Source: Methanobacteriota archaeon
Lineage (GTDB): Archaea; Thermoplasmatota; Thermoplasmata; RBG-16-68-12
Length of the DNA: 34,886 nucleotides
NCBI GenBank assembly: GCA_005878525.1
Contig: VBMB01000029.1
Coordinates: 1-34,886 of the forward strand
Reading direction: 5' to 3'
The translations under genes were made by a program, and so were the position numbers. The number at the start of each line of letters is the position of its first letter. Position 1 is the stretch's first letter. The notes under the pieces were generated by a model. It saw only the letters and a program-made list of their open reading frames with translations. It made no database searches and was not told where the DNA came from. This document shows, in pieces, positions 14,687 through 23,320 of the stretch.

Positions 14687-17600
14687 ATGGCCCGCTGCCC
14701 ACTGTGCGAGTCGGATGTCCCGGACGGGCGGTCCGCGTGCGACGTGTGCGGGCAGCCGTTCGACAGGGGCCTGACGACCCGGGCGGCGCTCGACGTCACG
14801 AAACGGGCGATTGCGGCCGCCCGCAAAGACCTCGTCCCTTCGAGCCGCGACTCGGCCGACCCGTCGTTCGCTCGGAGCTTGCTGGAGCGGGCCGAACAGA
14901 CGGAGGCCGCGGGCGACCTGGGACGGGCTCTGGACCTCGCGCGCGCCTCCCGACGGGTCCTCGAAATCGCGCGGCGCAAGGCGCGGGTCGCGGATGCGCT
15001 CGCTTATGCGGACGCGGTCCTCGACGGCGCCAAAAAAGCCGGCATCGAGACGCTCGCGTTCCAGCGGAACATCGACCAGGCCCGGACGCTCGCAAGCGGG
15101 GGGGACTTCGTCGCGGCGGAACGCCTGCTTCGTCGAGTCTCCATCCGAACGCTCGACCAGCGACGGGAACGAGTCCTCCAGGGAATCGTCGAAAAGGCCC
15201 AGACCCGCGTGCGATACGCGGAAGAGCGCGGCGGGAACGTCGAGGAAGCGGAGGTCCATCTCGCCGAAGCCCGGAACGCGCTCGCCCTGCGCGAGTACAA
15301 TCGCATCCGACCGCTCGCCTCGAAGGCGATCGAGAAGGCGGATGCGCAACGCAAGTATGCGCGCGCCGAGACGATCCTGGACCGCGCCGCGGCGGACGTC
15401 GACGGCGCCCGTCGGGATGGCGTGAACATCGCCGAGGCCCGCAAGGTCCTTACCCAGGCCCGGGACGCGCTCCGACGGGGCGTGTACGCAGACATTCCTC
15501 TCCTCGCTCAGAGAGCCCGGAACGGCTTGCAGGAGGCGCGCCGCTACGCGGTCGCCGACGCGGGCCTTCGGGAGTCCGCCCGCGAAACCGCGCGCGAGCG
15601 TCGGAAGGGCGTGGACGTGAGCCGCGCCGAGACAATCCTCGACGAAGCCGAAACAGCACTCGCGGCGAAAGAATACGGCAAGGTTCGGGCGCTCGCGAAA
15701 GACGCCCACGACGCGGTGCGGGAGGCGTCCCTCCTGCAGACGGTCCGGAACGCGTTCGCCAGTCTCCAGGTCGACGCGGAGGACCTGCGGAGTCTCGGGG
15801 CCGACGCCGCGGATTTTGAACAGATCCTGGTCGATCTCACGAAGGCCGTCGAGGCGAAAGACCTCGCGGCCGCGCGGCGGCTCGTCGCCCGAGCCCGCCA
15901 CTCCGCGGAGAGCGCGCGGGACTCGCACTTCCGAACAATCATGGAACAGTCCTTGCAGATCATCTTGATGAACGCATCTCGCGGCCTCGATCCGGCGGTC
16001 GCCCGGCAGCTCCTGAAAGAGGTCGACGATGCGGTCTCGCTCGGCAAGAGGCTCGATATGCAGGCCCTCATCGACAAGCGCATGGCCGACGCCGACGCCG
16101 AGACGGAGTCGAAGCTGACCGTGCGCGTCCTCCAGGCGCGGGACGACATCGTCGCGCTCCGACAAGGCGGACAGAACGACACCGTCGGCCTGGAGGGGAA
16201 GCTCGCCGACGCCGCCATCGGGATCCAGGAACGCCGGTTCTTCCACGCGGACGCCCTCCTCGACAGCGTCGAGCACGACATCTTCGCGACGCGCGAGCTG
16301 ATGCGGAGCTCCGCGGCCGAGGTCCTCGGGCAGGCGCGCGGCGAGGTCGCGCGGGCGAGGGCCGATGGCATCCAAGTCGACGCCGCGGCGCAGATGTTGC
16401 GAGACGCGGAGACGTCGTACTCCGAGGCCCGCTACGGCGACACGATCTACGCGGGCAAAGCATGCATCTCCGAGGTCGAAGAACTCGCGCACGCCGCCGC
16501 GGACACGAAGCGAAAGTCCGAAGCCGATGTCGCGCGCTCGAAGCTCGATCGCAGGGAGGAGATCCACCGCCGGATGGAGTCCGTCCGGGCCGAGATCCAA
16601 GACCTCCTAGCGCACAACGTCGATCTGGCGCACGCGCTCGAGACGCTCGCGGCGGCAGAGCAAGCGATCGACCGAGGGTCCCTCGAGGAGGCCGAACACC
16701 TGGTCGCCTCGGCGGAGGGGATCGTGACGGGCGTCAAGGTCACCTTGAACCACCAGGCCAAAGGGGCCCTGGAACGCGCCCGGAAGGCGGTGGAGCAGGC
16801 GAGACGCGATGGCGTCGAGACCCCGGAGTTCGCGTCCCTTCTGGTGAGCGCCCAAGCCGCCGTCCAAGACGGCCGGACGGCCGAGGTGCTCCAAGCGACC
16901 GGGGAGATCGACCGGCTCCTTTCGGAAAAGCGACAGGTCCGACATCAGGACGAACAGCGCCGCACGCTGGAGAAGGCGCGGAGCGCCGCGACGAAATTCA
17001 TCACGGTCAAGAAACTCATCATGGACTTGCGAAAGGCGGACATCGACATCACGGGCGCCGAGGAGAGTCTGCGAGCGGCGGAGCATGCGCTCGAGGAGCG
17101 GAACTTCGACGACGTCGATGCGATCCTGACCGACCTGGATGCGACCGCGAAGGAACTGATGGACGAGCTCGTCGCCGCGTCGCGAAACCTGATCGGCCGC
17201 GCGGAGCGCAAGATTCACGAAGCGCGGGACGCCGGACTCGACGTCGACAAGGCGGTCGCCCACCTCGACACCGCGGAAGCCGCGTTCGAGCGAGGGGAGT
17301 ACGCCGACGCGGTCGAGCATGCGCGGGCCGCGGAGAAAGAGGTCGCGGAAGGCCTCCGGGAGATGAAGAGTCGAGAGGCCGAAGCCCGCCGGAGGAACCA
17401 GGAGGCCGCGCGGGCGGAGCTCACCACAATCCGCAAGACGATCTCGGATCTCGCACGCGCCGACATCTCGATCCTCGGAGCGGACTCGGCGCTCAACCGT
17501 GCCGAAGCCGCGTTCGAAGAAGGACGGTTCGAGGACCTCTCGCGGGAATTGACCGAGACGAAGGAGATGGCCGCCCGCCTGAACGACGGACTGGAGGCGG

Positions 17601-20600
17601 CCGCGAAGGACCTCGTGTCATACGTCGAACGCGAGGTCGCCGAAGTGCGCTCCACCGGACTCGATCCGGGGCGGGCGGAGGTCGTCCTGCTCAACGCCCG
17701 CGAGGCGATCAACGACGGACGCTTCGTCGAGGCGATCGAGTACAAGAAGGTCATCGAAGACATCCTCGATGAGACCCGCCGGGACAAGGAGACGCGGGTG
17801 GCCCGGGACAGTCTTTCGGAGCTCCGGGCGAAGGTCGAGGCCCATGCGAAGCTCGGCGCCGATGTGCGATCGGCCTCGGAGATCCTGGCGCGGGCGGAGG
17901 CGATGATCGACGCCGGCGAACTGCACGAGGTCGGCGGATACGCGAAGCGGATCTCCGAAGAAGTCGACCTGGCACGCAAGGCGCATCTCGGTTCCGTGGT
18001 GGGGTCGTTCTCGCCGATGATCGAGGAAGGCGTGTCCCTCGGGCTCCATGAGGAGGAACTCGATGAGTTCCGCGCACACGCGGAGGACGCGGCGGCCGCG
18101 GACGATCTCGAGGAGGTCTACCGGCTCAAAGGCGACTTGCAAGAGCGGCTCCTCGACGCGAAGCGACACCAGATCGTCAAGAGGTCGATGAACGAGATCC
18201 ACAGCCTCGACGAACTCGTCACCCAGTCGGAGCGCCTGGGCGTTCCGTCGGAAGCCGCCCGGACGCACCTGGACGGGGCGCGGAAGGCGATCGAGGAGGG
18301 CAACGTCGACGGCTTCGAGCGCGGACTCACCGACGCCCGCGCATCCTTGGAGGAGTCGCGCAAGTCCCACTTCCTCGACAAATACGAGACCCGGGTCCAC
18401 GCCGTCTCGACGATGATGGCGAACGCAAAACGCCTCGGGGCGGAGCTCGGTGACGCCGAGGGTTCGCTCGAGCAAGCCGAAGCGGCGCTCCGCGCGGGCG
18501 ACATCGCGATGGCGGACATCCTGATCAAGCAAGCCGAAGTCTCGGTCGGCATCCAGATCCAGAATTTCATCAAGAACAAGTACCCGAACCTGTCGCTCCG
18601 CCTGCCGTCGGCCGGCTTGCAGGCGGGGGAGTGGAACCAGTACGTCGTCGAGATCGAGAACCGCGGGAAGTTGCCGGCGCGGAACGTCCAGATCGAGTTC
18701 TCCGGCAACTTGGAGGCGAAAGGCATCGCGCCGATCGCGGAGATCGGCGTGGGCGAGGTCGTCCCGGTCCGGGTCGGCGTGAAGCCGAAAGGCACGGGCG
18801 CGGTTCCGGTCGCGGTCGGGATCACGTACAAACGGTCCTTCGACGAGAACCGCTACGAGGTCCGGGACACGAAGGAGATCAAGGTCGAACCCGAGTCGAC
18901 GTACCTCGTCGAGGACGTGTTCCTGATCCATTCCGACGGACGGCTGATCGCGCATCACAGCCGCAAGTTCCGCGAGGAGATCGACGAGGACATCTTCTCC
19001 GGCATGCTCACGGTCGTCCAAGACTTCGTGAAAGACTCGTTCAAGTCGCGCACGCGCGTCGGGATGAAGCGCCTCGATTTCGGGGACTCGAAGATCCTGA
19101 TCGAGCGATCGCCTCACACGTTCCTCGCGACGGTCCTCGTGGGCAACGAGCCGAAGCTGCTCCCGCTCTACATGCTCCAGGTCCTGAAGGAAGTCGAGGA
19201 CCGGTACGGGAACGTCCTCGAGAGGTGGACGGGTCTCCTGCACCAACTGGAGGGCGTCGACGAGATGATCCAGAAGCTCGTGTTCGTCGCGAAGGAACCG
19301 ACCGCGGACATGGGCGCGCTGTCGGAGAGCCCGGTGACGCTGACCGCGAAAGTGATCGAGGCGCTCGGCGCGACGCAGGCGACCGAAGCGAACGAACTCC
19401 TCGCGAAAGCCCAATCGACGTTGGAGACGGACATCCAGCTCGCGTGGCAGTTCATCGAACAGGCGAAGACGCAGGCGGATCTGGTCAAGAGCCAGCTGCG
19501 GGAACGGATGGGCGAGATCCTGGCCGGCGCCCGCGACACGGTCGGCGAGATGAAAGGGATCGGCGCGGACACGAGCCAGGCGGAGCTCCTCCTGAGGGAG
19601 GCGGAAGAAGCCTACAACGAAGGCAAGTACGAGCGGGTCCGGGAGATCCAGCAGGGCCTTCACGAGTCCCTCGAACGGCACAAGGGCGAGATCGCCGCAA
19701 AGAAGGTCGAGGTCGAACTCGCGTCGCTGATCAACGACATCTCGATCGCGAAGAGCCAGAACCTGGACGTCCGGGAAGCGGAGTCGTACCTCACGAAGAT
19801 CGAGGGGGCGATTCAGAAGAAGAACGCGAGGCAGATGGACGAGTACCTCCGACGGGCGAAAGAATCGCTCGCGCGGCAACGCCGGCGGACGGTCCTCGAC
19901 AAGGCGCGGGCGGACATGGATCGGGTCCGGTCCACGGTGGCCCAGGCGACCACGGTCCACGCAGACCTCTCCGACGTCGAAGCGCTCCTCCAGAAGGCGG
20001 AAGACGCGATGCGCCTCGAGGACCTGAAGGGGGCCGAATCCCTGATCGACCGGGCCGAGGCGACGGCGAGAGCGAAGGTCGAAGGACTCCTGAAAGACCG
20101 CTATCCGCGGCTCTTCCTCGAGACGACGAGCGCCGGGCTGCAGGCGAACCGCTGGAATCGGTTCGAGATGAACATCACGAACAAGGGAAACTGGCCCGCC
20201 GAGCACGTCACGCCAATCGTGACTGGGCCCGTCGAGGTCCAGGGACTTCGGACGATCGAGAAGATCGAACCGAACCAGAAAGTGTCCCTCGAGTTCGGGC
20301 TCAAGCCGAAGGAGGCCGGCACGATGGACTTCGACTTCGAGGTCCACTACACGAGGCCCCTCGACGACGGGAAGCATCAGACGACCGACACGGCCGTCGT
20401 CCGCGTCGAATCCGAGAACGGCTACGTCATCGACGACGGCCTCCTGTTCCATTCGACCGGCGCGTTGGTCTGTCACGAGAGCCGGACGTTCCTGCCCCCT
20501 GAGGAGGCGTCCCGCGCCGCGAACCTCGAGGCGAAGGTCAAGGAGTTCGTGAACCGGGCGTTCCCGAACGGCGGGAAGAGCATCCAGACCGCCACGGTCG

Positions 20601-21844
20601 GCGGGACGACGGTCCTCGCGGCCCGCGGCCCCCAGGCGTTCCTGGCCGTCACCTTGCGAGGGAAGGAACCGGCGATCCTCCCGCTGTACGTCATGCAAGT
20701 CCTCAAAGACATCCACGATTCGTACGGGCCGCGGCTGGAGGAGTGGTCCGGAGACCCGGCGGAACTCCCAGGCATCCGCGATGCGGTTCGCAAGATCCTC
20801 TTCGCGACGGACGTCGCGGGCGTGTCGCTCGGCCCGCTCGAAGACAGCCTGGTCAGCAAGATCCCGATGCTCATGGAGCGCGGTCTCCTCGCGGGGGAAG
20901 GGGACATGGACTTCATGACGTGGGCGCGGACCGCGATCGAGCGGAAGGGATACGACCAGGGCGTGGCGATCCTCCGCCAGGTCTCGGACGCGACCGTCGG
21001 CCCGACCGAGGAGATCTCTCGCCAGATCCGGCAGACGATCATCGCGTCGAAAGAAGCCGGCACCCTCCAGATTTCGGACGAGCAGGTGAACGCGTACGTC
21101 GAGTTCCTGCGGCTCACCCTCGAGGCCGCCTTCCAGGCGAAGCATCGCGCGGGGCTCGAACGATACTGGCCGGTCTCACGCATCGCGGTCAAGACGGTGG
21201 ACCAGGTCGGCTACGACGCCGTGAGCGCGTTCCGCAAGGTCATCGTGGGACAGAGCGGGGCGAAAGAACTCGACCTCGTCTCGCCGAGCGACATGTGGCG
21301 GGGCATGAAGATCGACGTCCAGGTCCACATGGTCTCTGTCAGTGCCGCGTACAAGCTCTGGGCGAAGAAGATCGAAATCCTGCTACGGTCCCAGGACGCT
21401 TGGAAGATCAAGGCAGGACTGGACCGAGGCGAGTACTCCGTGGGAATCGAGGGCCAGAAGGTCCGCATCGACCCGTCGATGGTCTCCTTCATCGAGTCGA
21501 TTCCGGAGTACGTCGTCGAAGAGCCGTTCGAGGGTGGCGTCGTCTACCTCGATACGCGCATGTCGAAGGAGCTCATCGCGGAAGGGTACGCGAAGGAAAT
21601 CGCGAACCTGGTACGCGAGGCCCGGAAGGATATGCGTCTTCCCGACGACCGGATCGTCGAAATCGAACTCGTCGCCGGCAAGCCCTTTCGGGCGATGCTG
21701 CAACCTTGGAAGGACATGATCCTGCGAGATTCGAACGCCCTCGACATGCAGTTCGTCGCGGAACCGAACGCGAACGCGTACGTCATCGAGGCGGGGCTGG
21801 GAGAAGAGACGTTCCTCCTCGGAGTTCGGGCCGCGGAGATGTAG
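14687..21844 (+). CDS. Giant zinc-ribbon / helical-repeat / roadblock-like protein with IleRS-like C-terminal domain
   Basis: 2385 residues in one intact frame. Domains in order: a zinc ribbon CPLC...CDVC (C4, C7, C18, C21); residues about 40-1296, helical repeats of about 65-75 residues, each with a G-hydrophobic-D-hydrophobic turn then AExxLxxAExA; a beta-sandwich (about 1297-1400, YPNLSLRLPSAGLQAGEW); a roadblock/longin-like domain (about 1404-1538, VEDVFLIHSDGRLIAHHS... LLPLYMLQVLKEVEDRYG); more repeats (about 1542-1802); a second sandwich (about 1803-1908) and roadblock-like domain (about 1908-2041); then from about 2152 a region like the C-terminal domain of archaeal IleRS (HRAGLERYWPVSRIAV, VYLDTRMSKELIAEGYAKEI). 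No membrane helix or signal peptide is seen, so it should be cytoplasmic. Catalytic synthetase motifs HIGH and KMSKS are absent. It may be a scaffold; the function is unknown. Confidence 0.9.
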   Translation: MARCPLCESDVPDGRSACDVCGQPFDRGLTTRAALDVTKRAIAAARKDLVPSSRDSADPSFARSLLERAEQTEAAGDLGRALDLARASRRVLEIARRKARVADALAYADAVLDGAKKAGIETLAFQRNIDQARTLASGGDFVAAERLLRRVSIRTLDQRRERVLQGIVEKAQTRVRYAEERGGNVEEAEVHLAEARNALALREYNRIRPLASKAIEKADAQRKYARAETILDRAAADVDGARRDGVNIAEARKVLTQARDALRRGVYADIPLLAQRARNGLQEARRYAVADAGLRESARETARERRKGVDVSRAETILDEAETALAAKEYGKVRALAKDAHDAVREASLLQTVRNAFASLQVDAEDLRSLGADAADFEQILVDLTKAVEAKDLAAARRLVARARHSAESARDSHFRTIMEQSLQIILMNASRGLDPAVARQLLKEVDDAVSLGKRLDMQALIDKRMADADAETESKLTVRVLQARDDIVALRQGGQNDTVGLEGKLADAAIGIQERRFFHADALLDSVEHDIFATRELMRSSAAEVLGQARGEVARARADGIQVDAAAQMLRDAETSYSEARYGDTIYAGKACISEVEELAHAAADTKRKSEADVARSKLDRREEIHRRMESVRAEIQDLLAHNVDLAHALETLAAAEQAIDRGSLEEAEHLVASAEGIVTGVKVTLNHQAKGALERARKAVEQARRDGVETPEFASLLVSAQAAVQDGRTAEVLQATGEIDRLLSEKRQVRHQDEQRRTLEKARSAATKFITVKKLIMDLRKADIDITGAEESLRAAEHALEERNFDDVDAILTDLDATAKELMDELVAASRNLIGRAERKIHEARDAGLDVDKAVAHLDTAEAAFERGEYADAVEHARAAEKEVAEGLREMKSREAEARRRNQEAARAELTTIRKTISDLARADISILGADSALNRAEAAFEEGRFEDLSRELTETKEMAARLNDGLEAAAKDLVSYVEREVAEVRSTGLDPGRAEVVLLNAREAINDGRFVEAIEYKKVIEDILDETRRDKETRVARDSLSELRAKVEAHAKLGADVRSASEILARAEAMIDAGELHEVGGYAKRISEEVDLARKAHLGSVVGSFSPMIEEGVSLGLHEEELDEFRAHAEDAAAADDLEEVYRLKGDLQERLLDAKRHQIVKRSMNEIHSLDELVTQSERLGVPSEAARTHLDGARKAIEEGNVDGFERGLTDARASLEESRKSHFLDKYETRVHAVSTMMANAKRLGAELGDAEGSLEQAEAALRAGDIAMADILIKQAEVSVGIQIQNFIKNKYPNLSLRLPSAGLQAGEWNQYVVEIENRGKLPARNVQIEFSGNLEAKGIAPIAEIGVGEVVPVRVGVKPKGTGAVPVAVGITYKRSFDENRYEVRDTKEIKVEPESTYLVEDVFLIHSDGRLIAHHSRKFREEIDEDIFSGMLTVVQDFVKDSFKSRTRVGMKRLDFGDSKILIERSPHTFLATVLVGNEPKLLPLYMLQVLKEVEDRYGNVLERWTGLLHQLEGVDEMIQKLVFVAKEPTADMGALSESPVTLTAKVIEALGATQATEANELLAKAQSTLETDIQLAWQFIEQAKTQADLVKSQLRERMGEILAGARDTVGEMKGIGADTSQAELLLREAEEAYNEGKYERVREIQQGLHESLERHKGEIAAKKVEVELASLINDISIAKSQNLDVREAESYLTKIEGAIQKKNARQMDEYLRRAKESLARQRRRTVLDKARADMDRVRSTVAQATTVHADLSDVEALLQKAEDAMRLEDLKGAESLIDRAEATARAKVEGLLKDRYPRLFLETTSAGLQANRWNRFEMNITNKGNWPAEHVTPIVTGPVEVQGLRTIEKIEPNQKVSLEFGLKPKEAGTMDFDFEVHYTRPLDDGKHQTTDTAVVRVESENGYVIDDGLLFHSTGALVCHESRTFLPPEEASRAANLEAKVKEFVNRAFPNGGKSIQTATVGGTTVLAARGPQAFLAVTLRGKEPAILPLYVMQVLKDIHDSYGPRLEEWSGDPAELPGIRDAVRKILFATDVAGVSLGPLEDSLVSKIPMLMERGLLAGEGDMDFMTWARTAIERKGYDQGVAILRQVSDATVGPTEEISRQIRQTIIASKEAGTLQISDEQVNAYVEFLRLTLEAAFQAKHRAGLERYWPVSRIAVKTVDQVGYDAVSAFRKVIVGQSGAKELDLVSPSDMWRGMKIDVQVHMVSVSAAYKLWAKKIEILLRSQDAWKIKAGLDRGEYSVGIEGQKVRIDPSMVSFIESIPEYVVEEPFEGGVVYLDTRMSKELIAEGYAKEIANLVREARKDMRLPDDRIVEIELVAGKPFRAMLQPWKDMILRDSNALDMQFVAEPNANAYVIEAGLGEETFLLGVRAAEM

Positions 21845-21977
21845 AGTCCGCGGTCCCCGAGGGACGACCCTCGCAAAAGGACCGGGCGTCGTTCTGGGGT
21901 CATCTTGGCATATTCCGAAGTCGCCCGACCTGGTTTCAAAAGAGGATTCGGTTCGACGTTCACCTCCGGTTCGGGCT
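21845..21977. other. Intergenic stretch between convergent genes
   Basis: About 130 bases between the stop of the giant gene and the stop of the HAF-repeat gene. No promoter, RNA gene or strong hairpin was recognised. Confidence 0.5.
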
Positions 21978-23051
21978 CTAGCGCGGTCGGAAGGTCCGAC
22001 GCGCGTGATAGAACGCGAAGGTCGCCCCCGCTAGCCCGACGGCGGCAACAGAGAACGCCACGGCTACAGGCGGTGCCTCGGGCGTCGCGCCGGGCGCGTA
22101 GAGGTATCGGCCGCCGACCACCAGACGGGCCTCGTTGATGTCGGAGGCCGCGCCTCCGGTATCGCCCGGAGCCGGGAGCACCGTCATCACGCCATCCTGC
22201 CACATGAACGGGCGCATACGACCGTCGGCGGAGAAGCTGATCCCAACGACCTGTCCGGCACCGTTGATGCCGAATGCGGTCGCCGCCCGACCGCCCAAAT
22301 TCCCGAGGTCCCGGACCCCGCCGTTTTCCCAGAGGACCGCGTGCGTGGTGCCGTCGTCGCCGTAGCTGCTGCCGACGACCTGTCCCCTGTCGTTGATGTC
22401 CCAGGCGACGCTGAACTGGTAGCCGGGGAGTCCTCCGAGGTCGGTCATCGTTCCGTCCTGCCAGAGGAACGCGTGCATGAAACCATCCGGCGCGAGACTG
22501 CTGCCCACGACTTGGCCCGCGTTGTTGATGCCATACGCGGAGCCCGAATGGCCACCGAGGGTGCCGAGGTCCGTCATCCCGCCGGCGCGCCACAGGACGG
22601 CGTGACAAGGCGGAGCCGGAGAGGTCGGGTATCCGCAGCCGACGGCTTGTCCCTGATCGTTGATCGCAAAGGCGACGCCGGGGCCCAGATCCGTCATCGC
22701 TCCGTTCTCCCAAACGAACGCATGCATCGTATGGGTGGCATCCTCGCTCTCGCCGACGATGAGACCGGTGTTGCTGATTCCATGCGCCGTGCCGCGGCTG
22801 CCGCCGAGCGTCCCGAGGCTCGTCATGACGCCGTCGTCCCACAGGAACGGACGCGATTGGGATTCCATATCGCTGCTCGTCCCCACCACCTGTCCGGCCG
22901 CGTTGATCCCGAGCGCCTCGCTTGAGGTGTAGCCGGGGAGAGTCCCGAGGTCGCGCGCGGTGATGGCCGCCGATGCGTGAGGCAACGCCATGAGAGCCGC
23001 CACGGCTAGGGCGAGGAGAGCAATCGTGAGTGTCGTTCCCATCCGCGACAT
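21978..23051 (-). CDS. Secreted HAF-repeat protein with C-terminal membrane anchor
   Basis: 357 residues. A signal peptide spans about residues 1-28 (TLTIALLALAVAALMALPHASA). Then come seven HAF repeats, six good and one degenerate, of the pattern DLGTLGG, AxGINxxGQVVG, HAFLWxxGxMT. A single membrane helix (VAVAFSVAAVGLAGATFAFY) and a basic tail ARRTFRPR end the chain, so the protein is probably tethered outside the cell. HAF proteins are mostly bacterial, often with PEP-CTERM sorting tails; here the tail has the helix-basic layout but no clear PEP motif. The repeats probably form a beta-propeller-like fold, which is an inference. The start is the ATG at 23051, with a second at 23042; an AGTTTATC box lies about 28-35 bases before the first. 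Confidence 0.82.
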   Translation of the reverse strand: MSRMGTTLTIALLALAVAALMALPHASAAITARDLGTLPGYTSSEALGINAAGQVVGTSSDMESQSRPFLWDDGVMTSLGTLGGSRGTAHGISNTGLIVGESEDATHTMHAFVWENGAMTDLGPGVAFAINDQGQAVGCGYPTSPAPPCHAVLWRAGGMTDLGTLGGHSGSAYGINNAGQVVGSSLAPDGFMHAFLWQDGTMTDLGGLPGYQFSVAWDINDRGQVVGSSYGDDGTTHAVLWENGGVRDLGNLGGRAATAFGINGAGQVVGISFSADGRMRPFMWQDGVMTVLPAPGDTGGAASDINEARLVVGGRYLYAPGATPEAPPVAVAFSVAAVGLAGATFAFYHARRTFRPR

Positions 23052-23078
23052 GACGCGGGCGAGCGGACCGATCGCATG

Positions 23079-23120
23079 ATAAACTGACGATTCGGATGTG
23101 TTGGGAATGAAACAGTTTAT
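23079..23120. promoter_or_regulatory. Inverted repeat forming a symmetric promoter-like element
   Basis: ATAAACTG (23079-23086) and CAGTTTAT (23113-23120) are exact inverted copies 26 bases apart. The left copy reads as a TATA box for the HAF-repeat gene on the minus strand. The right copy could be a mirrored plus-strand promoter or the second half of an operator. The remaining 200 bases up to FEN-1 hold no gene. Confidence 0.5.
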
Positions 23121-23291
23121 GTCAAAGGCAATTGACCGCAAACCGCGCACGAAGGCGCGTGCCGTTCGCGTTGCGTCGCCGACGGTCGGCTCCGGATGCC
23201 GAATGGACCTTGTCGAGACAACGCGGCTCCGGGCTCCGCACCCCGCCACCCGAGGACCGGGCGGGCCGGGTGGCCTCACCCCAGCAAACGC

Positions 23292-23299
23292 TTTAGAAT
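23292..23299 (+). promoter_or_regulatory. TATA-like box of fen
   Basis: TTTAGAAT at 22-29 bases before the ATG at 23321; leaderless transcript expected. Confidence 0.5.
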
Positions 23300-23320
23300 C
23301 CAGCGCATTCTGCCGATCGG

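Noticed and set aside
17618-21145. Open frame of 1175 codons on the minus strand across the giant gene
   Set aside because: It is the antisense shadow of a GC-rich gene. The product is an Arg/Asp/Leu-rich low-quality sequence with no domain, while the plus strand has clear conserved domains over the same span.
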